A stretch of DNA of 64,000 nt from Phycisphaeraceae bacterium (GCA_015709595.1 CP054178.1:3167205-3231204), one strand, 5' to 3'. Numbered from the stretch's first letter, positions 13,985 to 23,077 are shown. The notes: a model not told the origin generated them from the letters alone. A program made the numbers and translations.

Positions 13985-16656
13985 GCCCCACCCCCCGATC
14001 GAAGTGGTGGCTCATCGTTGGGCTGGTGAGACGGGAGGGCCGACTCCGAGGCGCCGCGAGCGATCGCTTCGGCATCCTGCCTCGACAATCCCTGCTCGAA
14101 CTCCAGAATGGCCGCCCGCTCCTCGACTTCATCGAAGTCGGCAAGCCGCGGGCTGGATTGGTGCCCCAACTCAGCGTCGCGAGCGTCGCGGTGCGTCGCA
14201 AGGTGATTCTCGGCCGCGCCCGGGGCTGTTCCCGCGACGCTTGCCCCTGGTACGGGAGCGTCGCGGTCCGGGTGGTCAGCGTCGCGGTCAGCCGCCTTGG
14301 CGGGGTCACCAAAGAGGGTGCGACGCTCCGCGACGCTCGCGACGCCCTTCTGCGGCACCGTTCTCACGATGATGGAGCGGCTACGGTGTCCGGGCTTGGG
14401 GAACTCGAGGTCCACACCCACTTGGCGGAGGTTCGGCGCGAGGCGGCGTAGGGCGCTGCTCAAGGTGTGGGGGCGCTTGGGCCAGTCACGCGAGTGGCGG
14501 ACTTTCTCATCTACGAGTTGATCGAGGTGAGCGAGCAGGTCGGTCGCTCGACCCTCCCATTCCTTGCGGCTGACCATGAAACGACGAATGGCGTCAGCGA
14601 CCGGGGTCGATTCGAGCGCGACATCGTGTGCACTCGCGCGGTTGGCCGTGTACGCCTCCATGAACTCTCCGGTCTTCCACGGAAGCCCTGGCTCCGCCGC
14701 CACGATCCAGTGCGCGAAGTCGGCCATTCGGGGGCATGCCGCCAGATGCGTGCCATTAATCCGTGAGAGGGCCGTGCTGACGGCATCGAGAAGTGCACCG
14801 AGGATCCGCGGACGGGCTTCCTCGAATCGCGAATACAGCGCGCTCTCAGTCACTCGCTTGTCCTCGGGAATCGACGGCAGGCCGATGCGGATGGCTCGAT
14901 CGAGAAGATCGCCGCGCGTCGCCACTTCCTCGATGCCGTTGAGCATCACGGGCCGCAGGGCGTCGAAGAGCTGTTCCTCATCGTTCTCGTACAGTGTGCG
15001 CGTGCCGAAGCCACCGCCCGTGCTCAGGCGGCAGAGTGCATCGCTCAGCCAGTCTGGGATGGAGCTCAGGTTGTCGAGCGCGACGAACCAGCCATTCGTG
15101 GCCGCGATCATGAGGTCGCGCGGCTCGCGTGGCGAGGACCGCAAACCGGCCGTGTTCGGATCGACCAGTCGCCGCAAAAGGCGCATGGAAGTTGACTTGC
15201 CGCTGCCCTGTTCACTGATCACGATGAGGATCGGCTGCGGCCAACCCACCCGGAAAAGGCCCACGAGCCACGACACCAGAAGGATGAAGTCCACGTCGGA
15301 CACCACGTTGACGAACTGCCGCAACTCCGTGACCGATCCTCCCTTCACCGGAACGGGAAGTGCCAGCACGCCCTTGGGGCGCCTGAAACGCACGGGTGCC
15401 TGCGCGACGACTCGCCAGCCAGTCGCATCGATCTGCACGATGTTCCGCTTGGAGTCCGCCAGATCGAGGTAGATGACTCCCTCGTGGTCGGCCAGCCGCA
15501 CATGGACCTTCACCTGCGGGCCGCGGAAGAAGGCATGCCCTTCGATGACGTTGATCGCATCGGCCAGCATCTGGTTGCCCGGTGCCTTGTCGGTCGCTTC
15601 GAAGTATTGGCGGGCCAGCCAACGCCGGAATCCGCGTCCGCGGATGGCGAGCGTCTCGATGTGGTCTTCGACATGAACGCTCGCGTAGCCAGTGTCATCG
15701 TCGTGGAAGAGTTCGACGCCATCGCACAGGTCCACCAGTTCGGTGGCCTGCGACTTGCGTCCGCCGCCTGCATCACATTCCTTGCCGGAGTCGGTTGATT
15801 GGCCGTTCGCCGGAGGCTCGACGGTCTGAACCGCCGCCTTGATCGCCGCCATGAAACGCTGTCCGGCATCATGGCACGCGGCAGTGTCGGCGGGATCAAC
15901 TGATTGGGCATTGAACCAGGCGCGGATGTCCTTGCTCTCGGTCGGTGGCAAAGCCCAATGGACGGGTACTCCCCATGCCGCCGCCAATCGTGTCGCCACT
16001 CCCAGCGCGCCATCACGTCCTGGGTGCGAGCCATCCGGCTTCTGGTCGTTCTCGCCAAGTACGAGAATCTCGCGCCCCTTGAGAAGTTCGGCCAAGTGCT
16101 TGACCCCGCCTGCAGCGCTGGGTCGGCCCACGGCGGCGAGCCCCATCGACAACGCGGCGGCCACATCGGTCGGCCCCTCCACGATCAGGATGAGACCCTC
16201 CGCCGGCAGGGATCGGGGGACAATGAGGCCACGCTTGGCCTTCCACAGCGATTTCTTCTTCCCGTCCCCGTACCGCCGCAAGACGCCGATGATGGCGCCC
16301 CGAGCATCGCGTTCCGGAAACAGCCACACAGGGTCATCCCATGCGGCATCCAGGTCTGCGAGTGCCGTCGAGGCCACACCCAATGCGCGCGCGAGTCGCT
16401 CATGGTCCTCACTGGTTGTGCGCGCGAGGGCTTGCTCGAACCGCTGCTGGGGCGTCAGATCGGCTCCGCGGGCGTCGGCAGGGCCGAACACGGTGCCGCC
16501 CTCCGCGTCTGTCTTGATGACGCGCCAGCCCACCGGTGCAGCGGAGACGCGCATGCAGCGAATCACGTCGCCGCTGCGGCCGCACCAGTCGCCCTTGCTG
16601 CAGATAGGACACGGTTGCTGGGGCGTCACCGCGCGCCACTTCGCGTCACTGGACAT
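13981..16656 (-). CDS. Phage/plasmid primase-helicase
   Basis: An 891-residue replication protein. Residues 16-34 hold four cysteines of a zinc finger, residues 153-225 a TOPRIM-like domain ('LILIVEGPTDVAAALSMG', 'EILVLGENDQKPDG'), and residues 475-650 a helicase-type ATPase with Walker A 'SEQGSGKST' at 481-489 and 'WFVALDNLSSIPDWL' as the B region. It would prime and unwind the element's DNA. ATG 16656 follows GGAGG; the AlpA-like gene's end overlaps it by 11 bp. The operon continues downstream through 4-base overlaps. Confidence 0.88.
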   Translation of the reverse strand: MSSDAKWRAVTPQQPCPICSKGDWCGRSGDVIRCMRVSAAPVGWRVIKTDAEGGTVFGPADARGADLTPQQRFEQALARTTSEDHERLARALGVASTALADLDAAWDDPVWLFPERDARGAIIGVLRRYGDGKKKSLWKAKRGLIVPRSLPAEGLILIVEGPTDVAAALSMGLAAVGRPSAAGGVKHLAELLKGREILVLGENDQKPDGSHPGRDGALGVATRLAAAWGVPVHWALPPTESKDIRAWFNAQSVDPADTAACHDAGQRFMAAIKAAVQTVEPPANGQSTDSGKECDAGGGRKSQATELVDLCDGVELFHDDDTGYASVHVEDHIETLAIRGRGFRRWLARQYFEATDKAPGNQMLADAINVIEGHAFFRGPQVKVHVRLADHEGVIYLDLADSKRNIVQIDATGWRVVAQAPVRFRRPKGVLALPVPVKGGSVTELRQFVNVVSDVDFILLVSWLVGLFRVGWPQPILIVISEQGSGKSTSMRLLRRLVDPNTAGLRSSPREPRDLMIAATNGWFVALDNLSSIPDWLSDALCRLSTGGGFGTRTLYENDEEQLFDALRPVMLNGIEEVATRGDLLDRAIRIGLPSIPEDKRVTESALYSRFEEARPRILGALLDAVSTALSRINGTHLAACPRMADFAHWIVAAEPGLPWKTGEFMEAYTANRASAHDVALESTPVADAIRRFMVSRKEWEGRATDLLAHLDQLVDEKVRHSRDWPKRPHTLSSALRRLAPNLRQVGVDLEFPKPGHRSRSIIVRTVPQKGVASVAERRTLFGDPAKAADRDADHPDRDAPVPGASVAGTAPGAAENHLATHRDARDAELGHQSSPRLADFDEVEERAAILEFEQGLSRQDAEAIARGASESALPSHQPNDEPPLRSGGGA

Positions 16657-16873
16657 GGCGCGCCTCCACGCTGGAGTTGGATTGCGACTCTCGGCGTGCG
16701 GCCACGAAGGCCTGTAGGGTACTCGGCTCGTACCTCACGCTTCGGCCAAGGCGCACGCAAGGCACCTTGTCACGGGCGGTGAGTGACCAGAGGGCGCGCT
16801 CGATGATCGAGAGTGCCGCCGCGGCTTCACGCGGCTTCAAGAGCAGAGTTGGTGCGGCAAGCGGTGCGGCCAT
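16646..16873 (-). CDS. AlpA/excisionase-like HTH protein
   Basis: A 75-residue MerR-like helix-turn-helix protein: 'LLKPREAAAALSI' followed by 'ALWSLTARDKVPCVRLGRSVRY' and 'STLQAFVAARRE'. Such proteins act as excisionases or as activators of the integrase and replication genes of elements. ATG 16873 has AAAGGAG 6 bp upstream. It heads the replication operon and overlaps the primase start by 11 bp. Confidence 0.82.
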   Translation of the reverse strand: MAAPLAAPTLLLKPREAAAALSIIERALWSLTARDKVPCVRLGRSVRYEPSTLQAFVAARRESQSNSSVEARHVQ

Positions 16874-16893
16874 CGGCGGCTCCTTTCATCGCG

Positions 16894-16912
16894 TCGTCTC
16901 GCGGTTAGACGA
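16894..16912. promoter_or_regulatory. Inverted repeat upstream of the AlpA-like gene
   Basis: TCGTCT (16894-16899) and AGACGA (16907-16912) surround 7 bp, about 20 bp upstream of the start codon at 16873. The position suits an operator for self-regulation; the role is inferred. Confidence 0.35.
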
Positions 16913-16948
16913 AACGACTCGCAAAGGATGGCCGCTGCTGACGCTTTG

Positions 16949-17635
16949 TCAGTCATGACCACGGTCATGACCATGCTCGGCCCACTCACAGAGGCCGTAT
17001 CCGCGCGGTTTCACGTCGCCTCGGTTGTCGAGGATTCCTCGCCTGACCAAGCTGGCCAGTGTGGCCTTCCCGTTCGCGTTTGCGATCCCCAAGGCCTTCT
17101 TGAGCAACGGATCCGTCGTCAGGCGTGCGCCGTGCTTCCGCAGGGCGGCGACGATGCTCCGTTCCGATTCGTTGAGTTCGACCTTCGGTTCTGGCGGCTT
17201 CCGCGTCCCCTCAGCAGGCAGCGCCGAGTAGTCCAGCCCCTTGAGTTCCAGTTGGACCTTGTGGGTTGCATCCACATCTTTCTGCCACGCCGCGCGATGT
17301 TCGCCCTCCGGCGGAAGCCCATGTCCGTACACCACCAACGCAGACGCCAGTCGATGCAGGATGGTCTTGATCCTACTGGTGTACTTTCCGGGCGGGGTGC
17401 CCAAGATGGGGCGAATCCACTCGTCGGCACCTGGGATCGCCGCCTTGGCAAGCCGGATGCACTCTTGGAGCGCCGCCACGGCTGATGCCCTCGCCTCCAG
17501 CCGCTCTTCGATGGTGTAGGGACTGTCCGGGACCGCCAGATGATGGCAGGCAACCGACCACTCGCGCGCCGCGAGGTAGACCTCCGCCAGGGCGTGGGCC
17601 AGCCGCAGTGCGGGATTCTCATCGTCCTTCGACAA
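16949..17635 (-). CDS. Uncharacterised protein with C-terminal winged helix
   Basis: A protein of about 228 residues. The N-terminal two thirds are helical ('LRLAHALAEVYLAAREWS', 'EERLEARASAVAALQECI'). The last 70 residues look like a winged helix ('LNESERSIVAALRKHGARL', 'ATLASLVRRGILDNRGD'). The start is uncertain: TTG 17635 has GGGAGG 10 bp upstream, and TTG 17668 is also possible. It is the last gene of the run that begins at hsdM, 54 bp after the preceding gene. Function unknown. Confidence 0.6.
   Translation of the reverse strand: MSKDDENPALRLAHALAEVYLAAREWSVACHHLAVPDSPYTIEERLEARASAVAALQECIRLAKAAIPGADEWIRPILGTPPGKYTSRIKTILHRLASALVVYGHGLPPEGEHRAAWQKDVDATHKVQLELKGLDYSALPAEGTRKPPEPKVELNESERSIVAALRKHGARLTTDPLLKKALGIANANGKATLASLVRRGILDNRGDVKPRGYGLCEWAEHGHDRGHD
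16952..16971. promoter_or_regulatory. Perfect palindrome before the replication operon
   Basis: GTCATGACC-AC-GGTCATGAC has 9-bp arms and a 2-bp centre. Directly beside it CTGAC-GCTTT-GTCAG (16938-16952) forms a second small dyad. They overlap the last codons of the gene at 16949 and lie about 80 bp upstream of the AlpA-like start. A regulator site or hairpin is likely. Confidence 0.4.
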
Positions 17636-17689
17636 GGGTTGCTCGCCTCCCGCAGCGCCGATCACCAAGACGATAATGGATTGGACACG

Positions 17690-18271
17690 TCATTTCGACT
17701 GCGGCTGCGCTTGCATCTGCTTCGCCTCAATCCACAGGAACTTGTCGAGTTGCTTCCGCGTCAACGACTCCAGGCCGAAGTGCAGTCGAAACCGATCGAT
17801 GGCCTTCAGGAACCGCGAGTAGGTTCGCAACTCATAGCGACGGAAATCATCGTATCGATGCTCGCGTCGGTATCGCCAAAGCAGGTCCTCAACCAGCGAG
17901 TCGAAGATCTGGAACTGATCGGGCCGATGCCATGCGCAGTACTTGGATGCGAACGAGAGCAGGTACCGCGACTTGCCGCCGGTCCGAGTGTTGGCAATGT
18001 CATGCACGAGCGAGTGGTCGCCAGCCACGAGTCGAGTGTCAATGGTCAGTTCGACGATCCGCTCCGCGACCGGCCACGGGCTGAGAATCCGGGTGCTGTA
18101 CAGCCGATCCAGCACGACGACCTTGACGATCACTTCCTCCAACTTCGTGTTCAGTGGCCATGCACTGAAGACGAGGCCGACTGCCTTGTCCGCTCCAAAG
18201 TAGCGATCGTCGCCGTCGAACTGGGCGATTCGACTCTGGGCGTACTGCAGTGTCAGAGCCGGTAGTCCCAT
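17690..18271 (-). CDS. Uncharacterised protein linked to type I R-M
   Basis: A 193-residue protein, not recognised with certainty. It has 'YFGADKAVGLVFSAWPLNT' near residue 25, 'LEEVIVKVVVLDRLYSTRI' near 45, and an aromatic motif 'SFASKYCAWHRPDQFQIFDS' near 105, followed by basic helices. The 'YASKYC-H-P---PIYDS'-like pattern recurs in unknown proteins of variable loci. Its ATG overlaps the hsdR stop by one base (TGATG), so it is translated with hsdR and probably functions with the R-M system. Confidence 0.65.
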   Translation of the reverse strand: MGLPALTLQYAQSRIAQFDGDDRYFGADKAVGLVFSAWPLNTKLEEVIVKVVVLDRLYSTRILSPWPVAERIVELTIDTRLVAGDHSLVHDIANTRTGGKSRYLLSFASKYCAWHRPDQFQIFDSLVEDLLWRYRREHRYDDFRRYELRTYSRFLKAIDRFRLHFGLESLTRKQLDKFLWIEAKQMQAQPQSK

Positions 18272-21200
18272 CAAGCGGCCTCATTCTCGGTGGAGAGTTC
18301 CGCCTGCTTCAACACCAGTTGCGTCGCGTCTTCAGACAGGTCGGGCGGATACCCATACTTCGCCAGCATGCGCCGGACGTTCCGCCGGAGCGTCGCCCGT
18401 ACCGACTCCCGCTGCGTCCAGTCGAGTTTGGGCATCTTCTTGATCATCTCGGCGAGTTCCCTTGCCATCAGCCGGAGCGTGTCCGACTTCATGACCGCCT
18501 TCGCCGAGCCGTTCTCCGCGAGCGCGTCGTAGAACGCCGTCTCTTCCTCGGTCATCCCCAGCGATTCACCGTGCTTCTGTGCCTCGCGCAGGTGCTTGGC
18601 GAGGTCGATCAACCGCGCGATCATCTCCGCAGTCGAGATGGCCTTGTTCGTGTAACGGAGCATCGCCTCGGCCAGCGCCTCGCGGAACCTCTTGCTCTGG
18701 ACCAGGTTCGTTCGCTCTGAAATGCGGATCTGGTCCGTCAGCAGTTTGCGGAGGGTCTCCAAGGCGAGGTTCTTCTGCTCAAGAGCCGCCACCCGCTGAA
18801 GGAACTCGTCCGAAAGGATGTCGAGGCGGGCATCATCGAGTCCCGCCGCAGCGAACAGGTCGATGACCGTGTCGGCGTCCACCGCGCCACCAATGACCTG
18901 CCGCACCGCCGCATCCACGTCGCGCTGACGGGTTCTGCCGCCGCTCGAATCGTCGGCAAGCCGCTTGCGGATCATCGCCGTCACGCGCTGGAAGAACGCC
19001 AGGTGATCGACGACGGCCTCGGTCTCAGGCCGGGGGACCGCGAGGGCGAACGCCGCGGCCAGTTGCTTGACCAGCGTCCGGAACCGCTTCCACCCATCCT
19101 GCTGGCCGAACACGTGGTCGATCGCGCGGAGGTAGATCGGCAGCACGTACTGGGGCGCGGCGAGGAGCGCCGACTCATACTCGCAGCCGTGGAAGAATGC
19201 CTGCAACTTCTCGAACGCGGCCTGCATGGCGGGCACCGCCTCATCTTGAACGCTCCTTACGGCGTCGCCGGTGCCGCCCGCCTGGGTGTAGGTCGCCAAG
19301 GCATCGGCCAACTGGTCAGCCAAGCCGAGCAGGTCCACGATCAGGCCGCCTGGCTTCTCGCCATACACCCGGTTGACCCGGGCGATCGCCTGCATCAGGT
19401 TGTGCCCGGCCAGCGGCTTGTCGAGGTACATGGTGTGCGCCGGCGGGCAGTCGAAGCCCGTGAGCCACATGTCGCACACGATCACCAGCCGCAGGTCGTC
19501 CTCCGGGCCCTTGAATCGCTCCGCGAGGCGCTTGCGCGCGGCCTTCGTCCGGACGTGCTGTCGCAGGGGCTCGGAGTCGTTCGAGTTGCCCGTGACAACC
19601 ACCTTCATCGAACCCCGCTCATCGTCGGCGTCGTGCCACGCGGGGCGCAGGGCCTTGATCGCCTCGTACAGCCGAGCGGCGATATCGCGGCTCATGGTCA
19701 CGACCATCGCCTTGCCTTCCATCGCCGAGCGCCGCTTCTCCCAATGCTCCACGATGAATGCCGCCAGCCGCTCGATGCGCTCCTGCGCCCCGACCAGCGC
19801 CTCCAGCGGCACTCGGACTCGATCCTCGACATCCACGCCCTGCCTGTCCGCAGCCACCGCCCGCTCGATCTCCGCCTCGGCCGCCGCCGCGCCCGTTTCA
19901 TCAATGGTCAACTTCACGATCCGCGATTCGTAGTACAGCGGCTTCGTCGCGCCGTCTTCGACCGCCTGACGGATGTCGTACACATCGGCGTACTCGCCGA
20001 AGACGTGAATCGTGTTGCGGTCATCACGCTCCAGCGGCGTGCCGGTGAAGCCGACGAACGTGGCGCTGGGCAGCGCCTCACGCATCCAGCGAGCACCGCC
20101 ATCGACGAAGCCGTACTGGCTGCGGTGGGCCTCGTCGGCCATGACGACGATGTTGCTCCGGCGCGAAACCTCGCCGTGTGACTCGGTGAACTTCTGGATC
20201 GTCGTGAACACCACGCCGCCGGAGGCACGATCGAGCAGCGCCCGCAGTTCCTCTCGACTGTCGGCTTTCACGGGAACCTGCCGCAGAAGCGCACGCCCCG
20301 CCGCGAAGGTGTCGAAGAGTTGGTCGTCCAGGTCGTTGCGATCGGTGATCATCACGATCGTCGGGTTGGCCATCCGCGCCTCGCGGATGAGCGCGCCCGC
20401 CAGCATGAGCATCGTCAGCGACTTGCCAGAGCCCTGTGTGTGCCAGATGACGCCGCCGCGACCATCCCCTTGGCCCGAAGGTGACTTGAGCCCTGCCAGC
20501 ACGCTGGCACGCGTCTTCCTCAACGCGCGGAACTGGTGATACCCCGCGATCTTCTTGGCGATCTCGCCGCGCTCATCCTCCTCGAAGATGACGCAGTTCC
20601 GCAGGTAGTCGAGCAGCAGCCGGCGATCAAACAGCCCGCGAATCAGTGCTTCCAGCGTGGGCTTGCCGCCGCCGCCCCCTCCTGTTCCAGCAGCCCCCCC
20701 GGCCTCCCCTGCAATGGGCCGCCACGGCATGAACCGGCTCGGCCCGCTGGTGATCGAGCCAACGCGCGTCAGCAGCCCGTCCGACGCCACGAGCAGCACA
20801 TTGGGCACGAAGAAGTCCGGCACGGTCCGCTTGTAGCGGTCGAACTGGGCGATCGCGGACCACAGGTCCGCCTCAGCGTCGGTCGGATCCTTCAGTTCAA
20901 TCGCCGCGATGGGCAGGCCATTGAGGAATACCATCAGGTCCGGCCTGATCCACTTGCCGGACGGGCCAGTCACCGTGAGTTGGCGGACGACGAACAGGTC
21001 GTTCGCTTCGGGCCGATCGAAGTCCACCAGCCGCGCGAACCCACCCCGGGTCTCACCGGTCTTCGTGTCGCGGTACTCGACCTTGACGCCGTTGGTCAGG
21101 AGGTCGTGGAACCAGCGGTTGTTCTGGATGAGGGTCGGGTGAGGAGGTCGGGCGAGCGTCCGCACGACCGCGGCACAATCGACTTCTGGGAGGACAGGAT

Positions 21201-21366
21201 TGAGCGATCGAACCGCGCGCAATGCTCGGTCACTGAGGATCGCCGAATCAAAGCCCTCCCGTTCGGAGGCCGCCGCATCTGGTCCCAGTTCCGGGCCGTG
21301 CCGCAAGTCGTACCCGACGGATCGAAACAGCCCGAGCGCAGCGAGTTCGACGTCGCTTTCATGCAC
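18271..21366 (-). CDS. hsdR: Type I restriction enzyme R subunit (HsdR)
   Basis: The motor and nuclease subunit, 1031 residues. The PD-(D/E)xK nuclease is visible as RPD (141-143), E157-x-K159 and the QxxxY motif Q174/Y178. The superfamily-2 ATPase has Walker A 'HTQGSGKS' at 309-316 and DEAH at 411-414, with 'FVGFTGTPL' after it. The length is standard and no motif is missing, so restriction should be active. It starts with GTG 21366 after a GAGGA site, 9 bp downstream of the HIRAN-protein gene. With HsdM and HsdS it would cut foreign DNA lacking the host methylation. Confidence 0.95.
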   Translation of the reverse strand: MHESDVELAALGLFRSVGYDLRHGPELGPDAAASEREGFDSAILSDRALRAVRSLNPVLPEVDCAAVVRTLARPPHPTLIQNNRWFHDLLTNGVKVEYRDTKTGETRGGFARLVDFDRPEANDLFVVRQLTVTGPSGKWIRPDLMVFLNGLPIAAIELKDPTDAEADLWSAIAQFDRYKRTVPDFFVPNVLLVASDGLLTRVGSITSGPSRFMPWRPIAGEAGGAAGTGGGGGGKPTLEALIRGLFDRRLLLDYLRNCVIFEEDERGEIAKKIAGYHQFRALRKTRASVLAGLKSPSGQGDGRGGVIWHTQGSGKSLTMLMLAGALIREARMANPTIVMITDRNDLDDQLFDTFAAGRALLRQVPVKADSREELRALLDRASGGVVFTTIQKFTESHGEVSRRSNIVVMADEAHRSQYGFVDGGARWMREALPSATFVGFTGTPLERDDRNTIHVFGEYADVYDIRQAVEDGATKPLYYESRIVKLTIDETGAAAAEAEIERAVAADRQGVDVEDRVRVPLEALVGAQERIERLAAFIVEHWEKRRSAMEGKAMVVTMSRDIAARLYEAIKALRPAWHDADDERGSMKVVVTGNSNDSEPLRQHVRTKAARKRLAERFKGPEDDLRLVIVCDMWLTGFDCPPAHTMYLDKPLAGHNLMQAIARVNRVYGEKPGGLIVDLLGLADQLADALATYTQAGGTGDAVRSVQDEAVPAMQAAFEKLQAFFHGCEYESALLAAPQYVLPIYLRAIDHVFGQQDGWKRFRTLVKQLAAAFALAVPRPETEAVVDHLAFFQRVTAMIRKRLADDSSGGRTRQRDVDAAVRQVIGGAVDADTVIDLFAAAGLDDARLDILSDEFLQRVAALEQKNLALETLRKLLTDQIRISERTNLVQSKRFREALAEAMLRYTNKAISTAEMIARLIDLAKHLREAQKHGESLGMTEEETAFYDALAENGSAKAVMKSDTLRLMARELAEMIKKMPKLDWTQRESVRATLRRNVRRMLAKYGYPPDLSEDATQLVLKQAELSTENEAA

Positions 21367-21375
21367 GGGTGGTCC

Positions 21376-22164
21376 TCAGTGTTGGGAGAGCGCCCCGCTC
21401 ACGATTGGTTGAAACTCTTCGCCGCCGCATGGCTCGAACCCGTCCGGCCAGCAAGAGTTCATCCGGCAGAGCACGCGCTGCTGAAGCGGGGCAGTGGGAT
21501 TGACACGTTCGACCCGCAGATCGATGAAATCCGGATGGCACTGCGAGCACAACAGCCGCACGTCGTGCGCCAGGTAGCGAGGAACGTATCCGATCATGAA
21601 ACGCGCCTCGGCGTCGTCGGTACGCACGGCCACCGCGAGCCGGTCGTGGCGGTTGAAATCGTCAAACATCATCACCAGCGCATCACCCGTGGTCAGGCGG
21701 TTGATGCGCTCGATTGCGGCGGGGGGCACGTATCGCACGCCATGCAGGAAGAACTTGTTGAGGAAGCATCCATCGCCGTCCTGGACAGGACACGGGAACA
21801 CTTCCAGTGAGTCGGTTTGCCGCAGCCCCTCCGTCACGCCCAGCAGTTGGATGGGATCGGGCGGGTTATCCGGATCGAACCCGCTCCAGACGAGCGATGG
21901 CTTGTACTCCGGCCGCCGTTCGTTCATCAGACGATTGGCGAACATGGGGAACAACTGGTCGGACTCATACACGGCGTTCAGTTCGGTCATCCCGGGAAAC
22001 GGGTGGAACCCGGTGAGCGTGCGCGCACCGTTCGTGTAGGCGAATCGATAGCCCCCCTCGGGCGTGCGTTCAAGCACCCCGACAGGTCCCCACCCCACAG
22101 TCGGCCCCTCTCCTGTGGGCCCCACACCGACCTCCGAGCGCCATGCCACGAACAGACGATTCAT
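21376..22164 (-). CDS. HipA N-domain fused to HIRAN domain
   Basis: A 262-residue protein. Residues 1-125 resemble the HipA N-terminal subdomain ('GPVGVLERTPEGGYRFAY', 'ESDQLFPMFANRLMNER'). Residues 135-235 form a HIRAN domain ('FLHGVRYVPPAAIERIN', 'LVMMFDDFNRHDRLAVAV', 'MIGYVPRYLAHDV'), a fold known to bind single-stranded or damaged DNA ends. Cysteine pairs near 206-209 ('CSQC') and 233-246 may bind a metal. ATG 22164 follows AAAGGAG. It lies 12 bp after the kinase gene and 9 bp before hsdR. By analogy with split HipA systems it may restrain or direct the kinase; the HIRAN part could sense DNA damage. That role is inference. Confidence 0.75.
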   Translation of the reverse strand: MNRLFVAWRSEVGVGPTGEGPTVGWGPVGVLERTPEGGYRFAYTNGARTLTGFHPFPGMTELNAVYESDQLFPMFANRLMNERRPEYKPSLVWSGFDPDNPPDPIQLLGVTEGLRQTDSLEVFPCPVQDGDGCFLNKFFLHGVRYVPPAAIERINRLTTGDALVMMFDDFNRHDRLAVAVRTDDAEARFMIGYVPRYLAHDVRLLCSQCHPDFIDLRVERVNPTAPLQQRVLCRMNSCWPDGFEPCGGEEFQPIVSGALSQH

Positions 22165-22176
22165 CAAACTCCTTTC

Positions 22177-23073
22177 CTAGAGAGCCAGAATCCGCGTCCG
22201 GTTCTCTACCAGCAACTGTAGGGTGAAGTCTCGACAAACGCGAGAGAGCCGATCAGGCGGCACTTGGTCCAGAACCGCCTCGACCGTCGATTGATCGACC
22301 GCCCGGAGCCGATCCCTCCAGGCGTCGGCCGCATGCGGGATTGGGGCCGAGAACCGGCGGAACGCATCCAGCGCGCTGAGCGGGCGCGTGTCCGTGGGCT
22401 GGTCGAACAGGCGCGACCCGGCCCGGGCCGCAAATGCGCCGACGCTGTACCCCGCGTCCCCCGTCGTCAGGCGCGCGGCTTTCTCCTCATCGCTCACGTT
22501 CCGCGCCAGACACGCTCCGTGGTCATACGAAGGGGCGAGCGTCAATCGGTTCTCCGTCCACAGCGCGCCCCAGTTCTCATGGTGCCGGTCCTGATTGGCG
22601 ATCCACGCATCGAGCATCAGGTAGCCGCTGAACACGTCGACAGCGGTTGTGATCCCGGACGGAAGGTTGGCCGCCCAGCGCGGGGCCGGTATGGAGAGCA
22701 TCCGCACCACCCGGTTCACCGCGTCGACGGTGTGTGCCGGAACACGGAGCGTTGTCCTCGGGTATGCCGGATCAATCGCCTGAAGCAGCGTGTTGCCGTG
22801 TACCAGCGCCTCGCCCGGGAGACACAACTGCACCGAGACCACGCCTGGCACATCCGCGTTCACATCACGGGCCAACTCGTAGTGAACGTGCGGAATCCCC
22901 ACCAGCGCGGCGAGTTCGCACGCGATCTTCTCCGACCAATCCTCGCCGTACCCGCGCTCCTCGGCCTTGAAGAGCACCTCGCGTCCGTCGGCGGCCTTGT
23001 ACCAGTACTTCCGCTTCGTACCAAGCGGCTCGGGGGCGTCGGGTGGCTGCGTGACACGGACGACAGGGTACAT
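22177..23073 (-). CDS. HipA-like Ser/Thr kinase, core domain only
   Basis: A 298-residue HipA-family kinase without the usual N-terminal subdomain, which is encoded in the next gene. Visible are an ATP-site Lys36 ('VLFKAEE'), the catalytic loop 'NQDRHHEN' at 160-167 (Asp162, Asn167) and the metal-binding 'SYDHG' with Asp184. Known HipA toxins phosphorylate tRNA synthetases and stop growth; the target here is unknown. The gene lies 4 bp after hsdS and 12 bp before the HIRAN gene, inside a type I R-M operon. ATG 23073 is preferred; ATG 23112 would overlap hsdS. Confidence 0.85.
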   Translation of the reverse strand: MYPVVRVTQPPDAPEPLGTKRKYWYKAADGREVLFKAEERGYGEDWSEKIACELAALVGIPHVHYELARDVNADVPGVVSVQLCLPGEALVHGNTLLQAIDPAYPRTTLRVPAHTVDAVNRVVRMLSIPAPRWAANLPSGITTAVDVFSGYLMLDAWIANQDRHHENWGALWTENRLTLAPSYDHGACLARNVSDEEKAARLTTGDAGYSVGAFAARAGSRLFDQPTDTRPLSALDAFRRFSAPIPHAADAWRDRLRAVDQSTVEAVLDQVPPDRLSRVCRDFTLQLLVENRTRILAL

Positions 23074-23077
23074 GACC

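Noticed and set aside
16646-16656. Frameshift fusion of the AlpA-like and primase genes
   Set aside because: Each has its own ribosome site and complete domains; an 11-bp overlap is normal for this operon.
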